Of a stretch of 64,000 nucleotides of DNA, positions 17,088 through 24,313 are shown piece by piece. The DNA lies in assembly GCF_025457425.1 (NCBI RefSeq), contig NZ_JAMXIA010000001.1, forward strand, positions 2,914,001-2,978,000, read 5' to 3'. Each line of letters starts with the position of its first letter. Position 1 is the first letter of the stretch. The translations under genes were made by a program, and so were the position numbers. This stretch comes from Chryseobacterium foetidum. Lineage in GTDB: Bacteria; Bacteroidota; Bacteroidia; Flavobacteriales; Weeksellaceae. Under the pieces are notes generated by a model. That model was not told where the DNA came from. It saw only the letters and a program-made list of their open reading frames with translations, and made no database searches.

Positions 17088-17161
17088 GCCTCTCTATTCC
17101 AATTGGCAGAGAAAACGGCTTTAAACCCCGTAAAGTCCCAGTTCGAATCTGGGGAGAGGTA
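17088..17161 (+). tRNA. tRNA-like gene with anticodon TAA (Leu-type), short variable loop
   Basis: Acceptor GCCTCTC/GAGAGGT and T-arm CCCAG/CTGGG with loop TTCGAAT are excellent. The anticodon stem ACGGC/CCCGT has one C-C mismatch next to the loop TTTAAAC, giving anticodon TAA (17122-17124), which reads Leu UUA. The variable region is five bases, so the long Leu arm is missing again. D-stem pairs three of four. Lies six bases after the previous gene. Confidence 0.7.
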
Positions 17162-17257
17162 CAAAATATAAGTAATAAGCAATGAATAATTATTGCAAAC
17201 ACAAATTGAAGTATGATTTTAATATTACTAATTACCAATTACTCATTACTTATAAAT

Positions 17258-17329
17258 TGATTCATAGTGTAATTGGCAGCATACAAGACTTTGACTTTTG
17301 TTGTTCAGGTTCAAGTCCTGATGAATCAA
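17258..17329 (+). tRNA. tRNA-Gln-like (TTG)
   Basis: Cloverleaf with acceptor TGATTCA/TGAATCA, anticodon arm CAAGA/TTTTG with loop CTTTGAC (anticodon TTG at 17291-17293) and T-arm TCAGG/CCTGA with loop TTCAAGT. Discriminator A followed by CA. U1-A72 is typical of tRNA-Gln, so this copy may be chargeable. Confidence 0.82.
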
Positions 17330-17402
17330 CAAAATTTTATGCTCAATAATTAATATAGTATGAAAAATCACTCATTACCAATTACTTATTACTCATACTG
17401 TC

Positions 17403-17476
17403 GCGGAGATGGCGGAACTGGCAGACGCACTTGATTTAGGCTCAGGAAATTGAGGGTTCAACTCCCTCTCTCCGTA
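17403..17476 (+). tRNA. Second tRNA-Leu-like (TAG) lacking the long variable arm
   Basis: Acceptor GCGGAGA/TCTCCGT, D-region with GGCGGAACTGGCAGACGC typical of tRNA-Leu, anticodon arm CTTGA/TCAGG with loop TTTAGGC (anticodon TAG at 17437-17439), T-arm GAGGG/CCCTC with loop TTCAACT. The variable region is only AAATT. It shares its anticodon arm exactly with the Leu-like gene at 17.0 kb. Last member of the array, 68 bases before the YkuK-type gene. Confidence 0.78.
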
Positions 17477-17544
17477 CGATTATGTGGAAACACATTATTT
17501 CAATTTAATAATTTAACAAAACAAATTCAAAAAATGTAGAAAAA

Positions 17545-18030
17545 ATGGAAACGCAACAACAAACATGGCAAAACATGACCGGAAAGATTTTTCAAAATTC
17601 TATCACAACATTGGTAGAAGAAGCCATCATCCGCGAACTAGCCAACGGACACCGACTGAAAGTTTGTGTGGGTTCAGATTCCCATGTGTATGGTGATGAA
17701 ATCAGTTATGCAACCGCAGTTGTTGTTATTCGTGAAGGAAAAGGAGCGTTTACCTTTATCAGAAAGCAAAGAGAATTTCAGAAAATCAGCATCAAAGAAC
17801 GAATGCTGAACGAGGTTAACAAATCTGTGGAAATCGCTTATGCCATCTGCTCTGTTTTGGAAATGTACGATGTGGAAATGGAAGTTCACGCCGATATCAA
17901 TACAGACCCAGATTTCAAATCCAATGTCGCTTTGAAGGACGCAATGGGATATATTTTGGGAATGGGTTACACTTTTAAAGCAAAACCCTTTGCATTCGCA
18001 AGTTCAAATTGTGCTGATATGATGGTATAA
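17545..18030 (+). CDS. YkuK-type RNase H-fold protein (DUF458)
   Basis: A 161-residue soluble protein. The core VCVGSDSHVYGDEISYATAV (about residues 34-53) carries an acidic residue on the first strand, as in RNase H-like folds. EVHADINTDPDFKSN (about 112-126) and the C-terminal ASSNCADMMV add further polar and acidic conserved positions. The family (B. subtilis YkuK-like, DUF458) is predicted to be a nuclease or nucleic-acid-binding member of the RNase H fold; biochemistry is scarce. It is the first protein gene after the tRNA-like array and heads a seven-gene same-strand run to the Ro60 gene, which suggests an RNA substrate. ATG 17545 is preceded by an A-rich leader. Confidence 0.8.
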   Translation: METQQQTWQNMTGKIFQNSITTLVEEAIIRELANGHRLKVCVGSDSHVYGDEISYATAVVVIREGKGAFTFIRKQREFQKISIKERMLNEVNKSVEIAYAICSVLEMYDVEMEVHADINTDPDFKSNVALKDAMGYILGMGYTFKAKPFAFASSNCADMMV

Positions 18031-18132
18031 AAGCGGGAAGATGGGGGAGGGAAGCGGGAAGTTTGGCAGTATGATGTAGACTTCCAGCGTCCAGCTTCTA
18101 AATTCCATCTTAAAAATATAAACTTAAAAAAA
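18031..18132 (+). repeat. Spacer with GGGAAG/CTTCC inverted repeat
   Basis: GCGGGAAGATGGGGGAGG is followed by CTTCCAGCGTCCAGCTTC, forming an imperfect hairpin. The same family lies in the spacers at 20.5, 21.17, 36.9 and 44.56 kb. It is common between genes in Chryseobacterium and probably has no gene-specific role. Confidence 0.7.
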
Positions 18133-18945
18133 ATGAAAACAATTTTGATCATTAACGGAGAAAAATACTGGAAAGATTATTTTGCAGGATTTAATGTGGT
18201 TCAGAAGAGAGTTCAGACCTCAGAATTTATCATAAAAGATGCTGAATTGTATGTTATTGATGCAGATGGAGTCTGCAAACCGGATGTGATTTTTTGGAGA
18301 TTGGGAGCTGTAAATCCTGAAGCAAAACACAGAACTATTTTGGAATTAATTGAATATTCAGGTATTCCTTGTGTGAATTCAGCTTCAACATTATTAATGG
18401 GGTATGAAAGATTGTCAATGTTAAATAGATTGAAAAAATTGGGATTACCTGTTATTGATTTCAATGTAGCAACCAACACAGCTCAATTGAAAAATTTGGA
18501 AATGCAGTTTCCTTTTGTGGTTAAAGTTGGAAATCATCACGGTGGATATGGAAAAAGCTTGGTTTCAACCGAAGAACAATGGGAAGAACTGAAAGATTTA
18601 CTCTTTATTCATCAGGATTATGTGACAACAGAGAAATTTATTAATTATAAATATGACATTCGTTATCTGGCTATAAATGATAAAGTTTGGGCAATGAAAA
18701 GAAAAGGCAAATATTGGAAAGCCAATTCTTTAACCCAAGAATATCAAATCGTCGAGCCGGAAAAAGAATGGATAGAAAAAGTGAAACTTTTACAGGAAAA
18801 CATCAAAGCAGATATTGTTGCCATTGATGTTCTGGAAAAAGAGAACGGAGAAAAAGTGATTTTAGAGTACAACGATATTCCTGGACTCTCAGGATTTCCC
18901 GAAGATGCAAAACTGGAATTGTCAAGTACTGTAAAAAGTAAATAA
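18133..18945 (+). CDS. RimK-like ATP-grasp protein
   Basis: A 270-residue protein with an N-terminal pre-ATP-grasp domain (PDVIFWRLGAVN) and then an ATP-grasp core. FPFVVKVGNHHGGYGKSLV (about residues 120-138) forms the nucleotide-binding strand and glycine-rich loop. DIRYLAINDKVWAMKRKG (about 176-193) and VIAIDVLEKENG-VILEYNDIPGLSGF (about 229-258) supply the metal-binding acidic and Asn residues. RimK-like ATP-grasp enzymes ligate amino acids or peptides to proteins or small molecules through acyl-phosphates. Here it is first of three adjacent ATP-grasp genes, so a protein or RNA-linked modification within the island is likely. The substrate is unknown. Confidence 0.86.
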   Translation: MKTILIINGEKYWKDYFAGFNVVQKRVQTSEFIIKDAELYVIDADGVCKPDVIFWRLGAVNPEAKHRTILELIEYSGIPCVNSASTLLMGYERLSMLNRLKKLGLPVIDFNVATNTAQLKNLEMQFPFVVKVGNHHGGYGKSLVSTEEQWEELKDLLFIHQDYVTTEKFINYKYDIRYLAINDKVWAMKRKGKYWKANSLTQEYQIVEPEKEWIEKVKLLQENIKADIVAIDVLEKENGEKVILEYNDIPGLSGFPEDAKLELSSTVKSK

Positions 18946-18967
18946 AGAACCTTTAAAAACCAAGACC

Positions 18968-19741
18968 ATGTATTTCTTAATCCAGGCAAATGTGTATTTA
19001 GACCCAGACCATTACAAAATTTTTGACGCTTTGGAAGAATTAAACATTGATTACGGGGTAGTTAATATTCCTCCCAATGCTGAGAAAATAGACTTTGATA
19101 CAGACCGAAAAGATGTTTTTGTCTATGGATCGGTAACGATTGCGAGATTGGCAAAACAAAATACCGACTGGTTTCCGTGCTCGTTTTATGGCGGTAACCA
19201 TTTGTATGAAGTTTATTCTCAATATTATGGTGAAAATCTGCTCAATTATAAAGTTTCTGTTCATAAAATTTCGGAAGCGTTGATCTGGGGGAAAGGAGAA
19301 ATTAAATTCATTAAACCTTACAATGAAGCTAAAATCTTTACTGGACGCGTTTTCAACGAAACAGAATGGAAAGACTTCGTTTTTGAATCATTGGAAAATC
19401 AATCCAACAGAATTACAGAAGATTGTTTGGTTCAGATTTCTGAGGCAAAACAAACGATTAAAGAAGTAAGACTTTGGATTGTTGGCGGACAGATTATTGA
19501 TGCAGGATATTATAAATTCAATGACAATGCACCTTTCGAAGAAAATGTTTCACCAGAAGGATTGTGTTTCGCCAATGAAATGATTCAGATTTTTAATCTT
19601 GAAAAAGCCTTTGTAATGGATATTTGTTTAACAGTTGAAGGCTGGAAAATAGTTGAAATGAATTGTATCAACAGTTCCGGATTTTATCCAAACACCAATG
19701 TGAAAAGTATTATCAAAGCATTAAATATTTACTTTTCTTAA
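18968..19741 (+). CDS. ATP-grasp protein, R2K-like (DUF4343)
   Basis: A 257-residue protein with an ATP-grasp core of the DUF4343/R2K type. KFIKPYNEAKIFTGRVF (about residues 99-115) matches the lysine-bearing nucleotide-binding segment. QISEAKQTIKEVRLWIVGG (about 156-174) carries the conserved Arg. FVMDICLTVEGWKIVEMNCINSSGFYP (about 215-241) holds the acidic and Asn metal ligands. The R2K clade is related to Cdc123 and has been predicted to modify proteins or RNA-associated targets. It sits 22 bases after the previous ATP-grasp gene and 25 bases before the next one. Confidence 0.84.
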   Translation: MYFLIQANVYLDPDHYKIFDALEELNIDYGVVNIPPNAEKIDFDTDRKDVFVYGSVTIARLAKQNTDWFPCSFYGGNHLYEVYSQYYGENLLNYKVSVHKISEALIWGKGEIKFIKPYNEAKIFTGRVFNETEWKDFVFESLENQSNRITEDCLVQISEAKQTIKEVRLWIVGGQIIDAGYYKFNDNAPFEENVSPEGLCFANEMIQIFNLEKAFVMDICLTVEGWKIVEMNCINSSGFYPNTNVKSIIKALNIYFS

Positions 19742-19766
19742 TTGAAAAAAATTTAATAAACAATTT

Positions 19767-20501
19767 ATGATGAAAAATATAGTTGCATTATCGCCTGTCT
19801 TTACTGAAGACAGTATCAATTTGAAACACGCATCAATTGGCTCAGATTACAGTTTGAATCGGTTTGATCTAAAATGGAATGTTCCAAAAGAATTCAGAAA
19901 TGATGTAATTGCAGTTTATGGCGAAGATATTTATGCTGAAATTGTTTCCAGTCAATGCGATTTGACTTTACTGAAAACTGAAGATAATTGGTTGTCAAAT
20001 ATTTCAGAAAAATTCACCAAACGTAAAATTCAATATGGTCAGTTGGAGCAGTTTATCAATCATCAGAATATTTTTATTAAATGTTCAGATTTTAAAAGTT
20101 TCAAAGCCGGAGTTTATGAGAATGTTTCTGATATGAAAGGATTTGACAGTCTTGATCAACAAAGTATGGTGTTTGTTTCTGATGTTGTAGAGTGGCTGCT
20201 GGAAGTTCGTTGCTTTGTTTTAAACGGAAAAATTGAAACATATTCTACGTATTGGAGAAATAATCAATTTGACACGAATGGTTTATCTGATTCTGAAGAA
20301 ATAGAGCTTTTCAGTTTCTTCGAAAGTTTTGTAAAAGACAATTCAGATTCTTTACCAATTTCAATTGTATTGGATTTTGGAATCATAAAAGATAAAGGTT
20401 GGGCATTGATAGAAGCAAATCCAGCTTGGTGCTCTGGTTTATACGCCTGTAATGCTGGAAAAGCACTTGATGTAATTATTAAAAGTTGTACTAAAAATTA
20501 A
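19767..20501 (+). CDS. ATP-grasp protein, R2K-like, third in tandem
   Basis: A 244-residue protein. IFIKCSDFKSFKAGVYENV (about residues 95-113) matches the lysine segments, WLLEVRCFVLNGKIETYSTY (about 147-166) the conserved Arg, and SIVLDFGIIKDKGWALIEANPAWCSGLY (about 202-230) the metal-binding D and E/N residues. It is similar in layout to the preceding gene, so the pair probably arose by duplication and may form a heteromer. The first codons read MMKN, so the start may be 19767 or 19770. Confidence 0.82.
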   Translation: MMKNIVALSPVFTEDSINLKHASIGSDYSLNRFDLKWNVPKEFRNDVIAVYGEDIYAEIVSSQCDLTLLKTEDNWLSNISEKFTKRKIQYGQLEQFINHQNIFIKCSDFKSFKAGVYENVSDMKGFDSLDQQSMVFVSDVVEWLLEVRCFVLNGKIETYSTYWRNNQFDTNGLSDSEEIELFSFFESFVKDNSDSLPISIVLDFGIIKDKGWALIEANPAWCSGLYACNAGKALDVIIKSCTKN

Positions 20502-20591
20502 AAAAAGCATGGAAAAGGAAGCTGCACATTGAAAGTTTTACAGCATATTAAAACTTCCAACACCCAGCTTCCATCTTCCAGCATCCTAAAA

Positions 20592-21155
20592 ATGAAACAA
20601 AATATATTTTTTACGGCAGACCATCATTTTGGTCACGCCAATATTATAAAATTTTCCGAACGGCCTTTTGAGTCGCTGGAACAGATGAATGAAGAACTTA
20701 TCAAACGGTGGAATGAGAAAATCGGTAAAGATGATACAGTCTACCATTTGGGTGATGTCAGTTTGGGCAAACCGGATTTCACAAAAGAAATTCTGGATCA
20801 GCTCAACGGCAAAATCCATTTGATAAAAGGCAATCATGAGTATTCCGCACTTCGACTTCCCGAAAGGTTCGAATGGATAAAAGATTACCACGAATTGAGA
20901 ATTGATGAACCGGAAAACAGCAATGGCAAACAGAAAATCATGCTTTTCCATTACGCGATGAGAACGTGGAACGGCTCACACCGCGGAACATGGCAACTCT
21001 ACGGTCATTCGCACGGAACTTTGCCAGATGATGAAATGGCTTTAAGCCTCGACGTCGGTGTTGACTGCCACAATTTTTATCCGCTTTCCTACGAAGAAGT
21101 GAAGGAACTGATGAAGAAAAAGAAATGGACGCCGCCGTTTGCGCCGAGAAATTAG
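20592..21155 (+). CDS. Calcineurin-like phosphoesterase
   Basis: A 187-residue metallophosphoesterase. ATG 20592 (MKQNIFFTADHHFGHANI) is chosen because upstream codons fall in an intergenic repeat and the family begins right before the first motif. The motifs are DxH (ADHHFGH), GDxx (HLGDVSLG), GNHE (IKGNHEY), an HYAMRTW histidine and GHSHG. Relatives hydrolyse phosphodiesters or phosphomonoesters of nucleotides, RNA ends or proteins. Within this island an RNA-end phosphatase or 2',3'-cyclic phosphodiesterase role would fit, but it is not shown by the sequence. Confidence 0.88.
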   Translation: MKQNIFFTADHHFGHANIIKFSERPFESLEQMNEELIKRWNEKIGKDDTVYHLGDVSLGKPDFTKEILDQLNGKIHLIKGNHEYSALRLPERFEWIKDYHELRIDEPENSNGKQKIMLFHYAMRTWNGSHRGTWQLYGHSHGTLPDDEMALSLDVGVDCHNFYPLSYEEVKELMKKKKWTPPFAPRN

Positions 21156-21242
21156 CGAGACGGAAGTCTGAAGCTGGGAGCTGGAAGAAAAATGCGAATT
21201 GCAAAACTTGCAGCCTCCATCTTCCCACTTAAAAACAAACAA

Positions 21243-21791
21243 ATGAAAACAACAGATAAAATATTAATTATAGACCTCGAAGCCACGTGTTGGGATGACC
21301 GCCCGCCGATTGTACAGGTAAACGAAATCATAGAAATCGGAGTGTGTATTATGGATACAAAAACCGGTAAGATTTCACACAATGAAGGAATTTTAGTGAA
21401 AACTAAATACTCAAAAGTAAGTCCTTTCTGTACGAAACTGACTTCCATTACGCAGGAAATGCTCGATGAAAAAGGCGTTTTTCTGGAAGATGCTCTGGAT
21501 ATTCTGAGGGAAAAATACAATCTTGAAGATTTGACCTGGGCAAGCTACGGAAACTACGATCTGAGTATGCTTAAAGAACAGACCAGAAAATTCAACCTCG
21601 ATTATCCTTTGAGTGATGATCACGTCAACGTGAAAACATTATTCGCTCAGCTGCATCCCATCAGAAAAAGTGCAGGAATGGACAAAGCTCTGAAAGAGTT
21701 GAAATTCCCTTTGGAAGGCACACATCACAGAGGAGTTGACGATGTAAAAAACATTGCGAAGATTCTGTTTTGGTGTCTGCAAAGAACTTAA
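21243..21791 (+). CDS. DEDDh 3'-5' exonuclease (ERI1/KapD-like)
   Basis: A 182-residue exonuclease. ATG 21243 is preferred because the upstream in-frame codons lie in a spacer repeat. Exo I is ILIIDLEATCWDD (about residues 7-19), Exo II is ASYGNYDLSML (about 100-110) and Exo III is HHRGVDDVKNIA (about 161-172), the full D-E-D-D-h set. The CW after DLEAT is typical of ERI1/3'hExo and KapD-like enzymes, many of which trim structured RNA 3' ends. Placed directly before Ro60, it may be the RNA-degrading partner of a Ro60-Y RNA complex, as PNPase is in Deinococcus. That last point is inference. Confidence 0.9.
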   Translation: MKTTDKILIIDLEATCWDDRPPIVQVNEIIEIGVCIMDTKTGKISHNEGILVKTKYSKVSPFCTKLTSITQEMLDEKGVFLEDALDILREKYNLEDLTWASYGNYDLSMLKEQTRKFNLDYPLSDDHVNVKTLFAQLHPIRKSAGMDKALKELKFPLEGTHHRGVDDVKNIAKILFWCLQRT

Positions 21792-21858
21792 TTGCAAAAT
21801 AATTTAAAATTTTTAGTAATTAATTTTACTACGCAAAATGATTGCGCAATAAGGGTTT

Positions 21859-21865
21859 TACTTTG
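21859..21865 (+). promoter_or_regulatory. Likely -7 box of the Ro60 gene
   Basis: TACTTTG matches the TAnnTTTG consensus. It gives the Ro60 gene its own promoter and a leader of roughly 140 bases. Confidence 0.55.
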
Positions 21866-21926
21866 CATCAGAAATCAGAGAGGAAGTGATAATCCTCCAA
21901 AATGTTTAACCATAAAAACAGTAATT

Positions 21927-21980
21927 ATGAAATCGCCATTAACAAATTTGTAAATGAAAACCAAATATGTTAGGCGATAA
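21927..21980 (+). promoter_or_regulatory. Leader hairpin with two 8-codon upstream ORFs
   Basis: Two consecutive mini-ORFs, ATG 21927 to TAA 21953 (MKSPLTNL) and ATG 21954 to TAA 21980 (MKTKYVRR), directly abut. They are contained in a long hairpin: ATCGCC (about 21931) pairs with GGCGAT (about 21973), then TAACAAATTTG pairs with CAAATATGTTA with one mismatch. The Ro60 ATG follows 33 bases later. This looks like translation-coupled control of Ro60, for example sensing of ribosome stalling. Confidence 0.45.
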
Positions 21981-22013
21981 CATATGACCTTTAAAACCAA
22001 TAAACAACTGCAT

Positions 22014-23531
22014 ATGAAATTTAATTTTTTAAGAAAATCAAATAACCTAGTAACCAACTACGAAGGTGCAAAAGCTTACAAAATGGCACCTGCAGAAGAA
22101 CTATACAGTGCTGTTGTTACAACAGGATTATCCAACGCAACCTATGAAAAAGGAAATGACAGATTGGCGAGAATACAGTCTCTGATTCAGAAAAACGATC
22201 CGGAATTTGTTGCAAGACTGGCGGTTTATGCAAGAAAAGATATGTATCTGCGTTCGATTCCATTGGTTTTGACGACCGAATTGGCGAAGCAGACTTCAGG
22301 TACGAACCTGGTAAGCAAAACCGTTGACGGAGTAATCCAAAGAGCCGATGAAATCACAGAATTGCTGGCGTACTACCAATTGGCAAACGAAAGAACAGAA
22401 ACAAAAAAATTGAACCGACTTTCAAAACAAATCCAAAAAGGTTTGGTAAAATCTTTCAATAAATTTGATGAATACCAGTTCGCAAAATACAACAGAAAAG
22501 CGGAAGTGACTTTGAAAGATGCCTTGTTTTTGGTTCATCCAAAAGCAAAAGATGAAAATCAGCAGGTCATTTTCAACAAAATCGTCAACGACTCGTTGGA
22601 AACGCCTTACACGTGGGAAGTTGAGCTTTCTGTTTTGGGTCAGACGAAATTTGCTGATGATGCAGAAAGAAAATTAGCCTTCAAAAACAAATGGGAGGAA
22701 TTGATTTTCAGCAACAAACTGGGTTATATGGCGACTTTGAGAAACCTTAGAAATATTCTGGAAGCCAACGTTTCTTCGGATGCGATGTACAAATTGTGCA
22801 GCTATTTGTCAGATGAAAAAGCGGTAAGAAACTCAAAACAATTGCCATTCAGATTTTTGTCGGCGTACAGAGAATTGAAAAACATCGATTCAAAATACAT
22901 CTCATCAATCCTCGAAGCATTGGAAGATGCAGTGATGGTAAGTGCAAAAAATATCAAAGGTTTTGGTTTCGAAACTTCAGTCGTGATTGCGGCAGACGTT
23001 TCCGGTTCGATGCAACAGCCTGTTTCTCCGAAATCTAAAGTGTTGCTGTACGATATCGGTCTGCTAATGTCGATGATGTTGCAGTCGCAGTGCAAAAACG
23101 TGATCACAGGTATGTTTGGTGACCGTTGGAAAAGAGTTCCGATGCCGAAAAACGGTATTCTGAGAAACGTGGATGCATTCTACAAAAGAGAAGGCGAAGT
23201 CGGCTATGCCACAAACGGTCATCTCGTGCTTGAAGATTTGATCAACAAGCGGGAAATTGCCGACAAAATTATGCTGTTTACCGACACTCAAATGTGGGGT
23301 ACCGGTGGATTTACCAACGCTTTCGAAAACTCGTGGAGCCGATACAAAAAAATCAATCCAAACGCGAAATTGTATATTTTTGATTTGGCAGGTTACGGAA
23401 AACCACCGTTGGATGTCAGAAGAAATGATGTATATCTTATCGCAGGTTGGTCCGACAAAATTTTCGATGTACTGAACGCTTTGGAAGACCGAAAATCTGC
23501 AGTGGAAATGATTAAAAAAGTAGTGCTGTAA
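22014..23531 (+). CDS. rsr: Ro60/TROVE-domain RNA-binding protein (Rsr-like)
   Basis: A 505-residue Ro60 orthologue. The TROVE domain spans about residues 15-320 (start YEGAKAYKMAPAEELYS; helical repeats RIQSLIQKNDPEFVARL, YARKDMYLRSIPLVL). The C-terminal von Willebrand A domain has an intact metal site, DVSGS at 328-332, with MLFTDTQMWGTGG further on. Ro60 forms a ring that binds Y RNAs outside and the 3' ends of misfolded RNAs in the cavity. In Deinococcus and Salmonella it works with PNPase and RNA repair enzymes. ATG 22014 (MKFNFLRKSNN) is preferred over 21984 because it matches the family start. The eight Y RNA candidates follow within 300-2200 bases. Symbol used by analogy with bacterial Rsr. 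Confidence 0.94.
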   Translation: MKFNFLRKSNNLVTNYEGAKAYKMAPAEELYSAVVTTGLSNATYEKGNDRLARIQSLIQKNDPEFVARLAVYARKDMYLRSIPLVLTTELAKQTSGTNLVSKTVDGVIQRADEITELLAYYQLANERTETKKLNRLSKQIQKGLVKSFNKFDEYQFAKYNRKAEVTLKDALFLVHPKAKDENQQVIFNKIVNDSLETPYTWEVELSVLGQTKFADDAERKLAFKNKWEELIFSNKLGYMATLRNLRNILEANVSSDAMYKLCSYLSDEKAVRNSKQLPFRFLSAYRELKNIDSKYISSILEALEDAVMVSAKNIKGFGFETSVVIAADVSGSMQQPVSPKSKVLLYDIGLLMSMMLQSQCKNVITGMFGDRWKRVPMPKNGILRNVDAFYKREGEVGYATNGHLVLEDLINKREIADKIMLFTDTQMWGTGGFTNAFENSWSRYKKINPNAKLYIFDLAGYGKPPLDVRRNDVYLIAGWSDKIFDVLNALEDRKSAVEMIKKVVL

Positions 23532-23597
23532 AAGGCACTGCTTTACATTATGATTGATGAATTATCAGTGATAATTGATAAAAAGAATGAATTTTTA

Positions 23598-23714
23598 GGA
23601 GCTGTTTCCCGCTTTCCGCTGTATCTTTTTTGTTATTGCGAATAAAGTGGATGAATTAGTTGAACTGTTTTGCAATCGCAATATCAAAAAAGGATGCCGC
23701 TGCAATCGGGGCTA
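23598..23714 (+). repeat. Dispersed inverted repeat after Ro60
   Basis: GCTGTTTCCCGCTTTCCGCT and CAAAAAAGGATGCCGCTGC...GGGGCTAG are imperfect inverse copies. I recall this as a common non-coding repeat in Chryseobacterium/Flavobacterium genomes. It may act as a terminator for the Ro60 transcript. Confidence 0.6.
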
Positions 23715-23753
23715 GTGAGCAATTCGAAGAGATAACTGATAAAAAACATTTAG

Positions 23754-23816
23754 TTTGTCATGCTGAAGGCATCTCAATAACTTAAAATTGCATTTTAGAT
23801 CCTTTTAGGATGACAA
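23754..23816 (+). repeat. Short MITE-like element with inverted ends
   Basis: TTTGTCATGCTGAAGGCATC at the left end and AGGATGACAA at the right end form inverted termini. A related copy lies at 62900-62956. Confidence 0.6.
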
Positions 23817-23830
23817 TCATTAAATAAAAC

Positions 23831-23904
23831 AAACCAATGCCGTAAGAAAAGAAATCCTTCGACTTCCAATTGACACAGAGTCTTTTCGCTATATCGCTCG
23901 GTTT
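23831..23904 (+). ncRNA. Y RNA candidate 1, minimal hairpin
   Basis: AAACC pairs with GGTTT at the base. A conserved asymmetric internal region has ATGCCGTA on the 5' side and a TATATCGCTC strand opposite. AGAAAAGA then pairs with TCTTTTC. The loop begins ATCCTTCG, like the CTTCG segment seen after the stem in the other copies. It has no tRNA-like part. Shared motifs with seven neighbours, and the adjacent Ro60 gene, support the call. Confidence 0.68.
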
Positions 23905-23998
23905 AAACTAACCAATGTCGTAAAATAAGAGTTCCATCGTCAAACTTAAAATTTGAACAACATTCAAAAACTCTTATAACCTGTTACTTGGTTTTAAT
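23905..23998 (+). ncRNA. Y RNA candidate 2, minimal hairpin with inner stem
   Basis: AACCAA (23910-23915) pairs with TTGGTT (23989-23994). The motif ATGTCGTA follows, then AATAAGAGTT pairs with AACTCTTAT. The loop holds CATCG and an inner hairpin TCAAA/TTTGA. It starts immediately after candidate 1 ends. Confidence 0.7.
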
Positions 23999-24088
23999 TT
24001 AAAATAATTTCAACTGCGTAAAAAGAATGCGCGCTAACAAATTAATTTTGCAACAACAAAAAACAATAATCATTAAAATTTAAATTAA

Positions 24089-24224
24089 AAAGTAAGTGTC
24101 GTAAAACAGAATTTCTTCGTTTAAGGGACAGCAATACAGGTTCGACTCCTGTTTCCGAAAATTCGGGATGGTGTAACGGTAACACTCTGTCAGTAAGTCT
24201 CTGTTTGATTTTTTACCTTACTTT
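24089..24224 (+). ncRNA. Y RNA candidate 3 with permuted tRNA-like module
   Basis: AAAGTAAG (24089-24096) pairs with CTTACTTT. The motif GTGTCGTA lies on the 5' strand and TTTTTTACC opposite; AAACAGA pairs with TCTGTTT. Inside, in order: T-arm ACAGG/CCTGT with loop TTCGACT (24136-24152), acceptor 3' strand TTCCGAA, a few-base loop, acceptor 5' strand TTCGGGA, then D-arm GTGT/ACAC with loop AACGGTA. The order T-arm, closed acceptor, D-arm is circularly permuted against a tRNA gene. The Y stem takes the place of the anticodon arm, as in YrlA-type Y RNAs. Confidence 0.85.
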
Positions 24225-24233
24225 AAAAAATAT

Positions 24234-24300
24234 CCGATGCCGTAAAAAAGAGTTCCTTCGACTTTCATTGAACAAAAAACTCTTTTTATCAATTGCTCGG
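24234..24300 (+). ncRNA. Y RNA candidate 4, minimal hairpin
   Basis: CCGA pairs with TCGG at the base. The motif ATGCCGTA lies opposite TATCAATTGC, and AAAAAGAGTT pairs with AACTCTTTTT. The loop starts CCTTCGACTTTC, nearly the same as candidate 1. No tRNA-like part. Confidence 0.72.
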
Positions 24301-24313
24301 TTTTAAAAAAACT

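Noticed and set aside
16353..17238. Several 60-81 codon ORFs in the tRNA-like array
   Set aside because: All are translations of tRNA-like genes and of spacer repeats, on both strands.
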